Assembly: GCA_030597965.1 (NCBI GenBank)
Contig: JAUVQU010000143.1
Coordinates: 1 to 6,003 of the forward strand
DNA length: 6,003 nt
Source of the DNA: Cellvibrionaceae bacterium
Lineage (GTDB): Bacteria > Pseudomonadota > Gammaproteobacteria > Pseudomonadales > Cellvibrionaceae
Reading direction: 5' to 3'
Shown: piece after piece, positions 4,692 to 6,003 of the stretch
How the letters are laid out: each line of letters starts with the position of its first letter
Numbering within the stretch: position 1 is the first letter of the stretch
Translations under genes and position numbers: made by a program
The notes under the pieces: generated by a model
The model's input: the letters and a program-made list of their open reading frames with translations, nothing else
What the model was told of the DNA's origin: nothing
Databases searched by the model: none

Positions 4692-6003
4692 ATTTAGGTA
4701 GATCATCTCGAAACTCAATGACCTTTGGTACTTTATAAGCTGTTAATTTTTCTCGGCAATAAGCTTTAATTTCATCCTCCGTAAGATTTGGATCGCTTTT
4801 TACCACAAACAGTTTGACTGCCTCACCACTTTTCGCGTCCTCGATACCTATCACAGCGGCCTCTAAAACACCTGGAAGCAAGCCGACCTCGTCCTCAATT
4901 TCATTAGGGTAGACATTAAATCCTGAGACGATGACCATATCTTTTATTCGATCAACAATACGAATAATGCCTTCTTCATCAATAGTGGCAACATCACCGG
5001 TTTTGAACCAACCGGCTTCATCAATAACTTCAGCCGTCGCTTCGGGGCGTTTCCAATAACCCTTCATCACCTGCGGGCCCCTTACGCAAAGCTCGCCCCT
5101 TTCACCTGAAGGTAATGTATTACCCTCCCCATCAATTACCTTAACCTCTGTATTAATGACCGCCCTACCGACACTACCGGAGTGAATATCATCCGGCATA
5201 TTAAAACTAACCACCGGAGATGTTTCTGTCAGCCCATAGCCGTCTGCAACGGGGCATCCCGTTACCTTCTTCCAAAGCTCGGCCACATCACTGGTCAGCG
5301 CCATACCCCCTGATGATGTAACTTTCAGTTTAGAAAAATCGAGTTCACTAAACTCAGGGGCCTGACACAGGGAATTAAATAAAGTATTTAACCCAACAAA
5401 AGCAGTGACTTGATATGGCTTCAACGCCTTAATAAAACTTGGAATATCACGAGGGTTGGGAATCAAAATACTATGATTACCTAAAGCGTAATGCATCATG
5501 CAATGCATGGTAAAACCATAAATGTGGTACAGAGGGAGCGGTGCCACAGCCACCTCCTTGCCTTCTTCAAAGTAAGAACCTAAGCAACCATCAATTTGCT
5601 GCATATTAGAGACAAGGTTGGAGTGAGTCAGCATTGCGCCTTTAGATAGCCCAGTAGTTCCGCCGGTGTACTGTAATACGGCAATATCCTCTGATTTAAC
5701 CGCAACAGGCATCAACATCGACTTAGCACCCAAGGCTAAAACCGAGCGAAAAGAAATACTGTTTTGGAAATGAAAAGCAGGCACCATTTTCTTGACACGC
5801 TTAGCAACGAAATTTACCAGCGGTCCTTTAATACTGCCCAGTAAATCACCAACGTTTGTAACGATAACCTGCTCTACTTCCGTATCCTGAATAATCTCAG
5901 CCGCTGTTGCCGCCACATTAGACAGAACAACCAACACCTTAGCGCCAGAATCATTGAGCTGATGATTAATTTCACGAGTGGTATAAAGCGGGTTAGTATT
6001 CAC
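4654..6003 (-). CDS. fadD: Long-chain fatty acid-CoA ligase, C-terminal part (5' end outside window)
   Basis: Acyl-CoA synthetase of the ANL adenylate-forming superfamily. It activates long-chain fatty acids with ATP and CoA via an acyl-adenylate, at the inner face of the cytoplasmic membrane, for beta-oxidation. The frame is open to the right edge; the GTG at the edge encodes an internal Val in a VNTNPLYT segment, matching the FadD interior near E. coli residue 112, so about 110 N-terminal residues are missing. In the 449-residue fragment the ATP-binding P-loop YTGGTTGLSKG is at 112-122, GYGLTE at 255-260, the ribose-binding Asp of GWFKTGD at 337, DRIKDMVIVSGFNVYPNEIED (the fatty-acyl signature region and hinge) at 351-371, and the catalytic Lys of NVGKIL at 442. 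All are intact. It ends at KILRKDLR, slightly shorter at the C-terminus than E. coli FadD. It converges on the GAF-HD-GYP gene across 38 bases, with no strong terminator of its own in the window. Confidence 0.95.
   Translation of the reverse strand: MNTNPLYTTREINHQLNDSGAKVLVVLSNVAATAAEIIQDTEVEQVIVTNVGDLLGSIKGPLVNFVAKRVKKMVPAFHFQNSISFRSVLALGAKSMLMPVAVKSEDIAVLQYTGGTTGLSKGAMLTHSNLVSNMQQIDGCLGSYFEEGKEVAVAPLPLYHIYGFTMHCMMHYALGNHSILIPNPRDIPSFIKALKPYQVTAFVGLNTLFNSLCQAPEFSELDFSKLKVTSSGGMALTSDVAELWKKVTGCPVADGYGLTETSPVVSFNMPDDIHSGSVGRAVINTEVKVIDGEGNTLPSGERGELCVRGPQVMKGYWKRPEATAEVIDEAGWFKTGDVATIDEEGIIRIVDRIKDMVIVSGFNVYPNEIEDEVGLLPGVLEAAVIGIEDAKSGEAVKLFVVKSDPNLTEDEIKAYCREKLTAYKVPKVIEFRDDLPKSNVGKILRKDLR

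Overview
The window looks like ordinary chromosomal DNA from a gammaproteobacterium. FadD and the GAF/HD-GYP protein both read like proteobacterial proteins, there is a simple intrinsic terminator, and Shine-Dalgarno sites are of the AGGAG/AAGGGA type. G+C is moderate: by eye acnB is the most G+C-rich and codon-biased gene, and the intergenic DNA is clearly A+T-rich. A marine or oil/lipid-using gammaproteobacterium would fit, but I cannot name a genus from this sequence. I see no insertion sequence, phage gene, CRISPR array, tRNA or rRNA.

Layout. (1) 1-773, plus strand: the C-terminal 256 codons of an AcnB-type aconitase, cut by the left edge. (2) 774-961: its 3' region, with a long near-perfect hairpin, a second bulged hairpin and a strong, apparently bidirectional intrinsic terminator. 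(3) 962-2101, minus strand: a complete patatin-like phospholipase, convergent with acnB. (4) 2102-2377: an A+T-rich divergent promoter region with an extended -10 box and short inverted repeats. (5) 2378-4615, plus strand: a complete GAF-GAF-HD-GYP protein, a candidate cyclic-di-GMP phosphodiesterase. (6) 4616-4653: a 38-base convergent junction. (7) 4654-6003, minus strand: the C-terminal 449 codons of the long-chain fatty acyl-CoA ligase FadD, cut by the right edge.

The four genes alternate in orientation, so no two share an operon and each is probably transcribed alone or with genes outside the window. A loose metabolic theme is possible: the patatin hydrolase could release fatty acids from lipids, FadD would activate them for beta-oxidation, and aconitase would process the resulting carbon through the TCA or glyoxylate cycle, with the GAF-HD-GYP protein as a signalling element. 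Only gene proximity supports this.

No clearly new multi-gene system is visible. The points most worth a second look are the AcnB variant, whose Fe-S cysteines are spaced differently from E. coli AcnB; the structured acnB 3' UTR; and the HD-GYP protein, which has tandem GAF domains with eroded NKFDE motifs, a GFP in place of GYP, and a large insert inside its catalytic domain.
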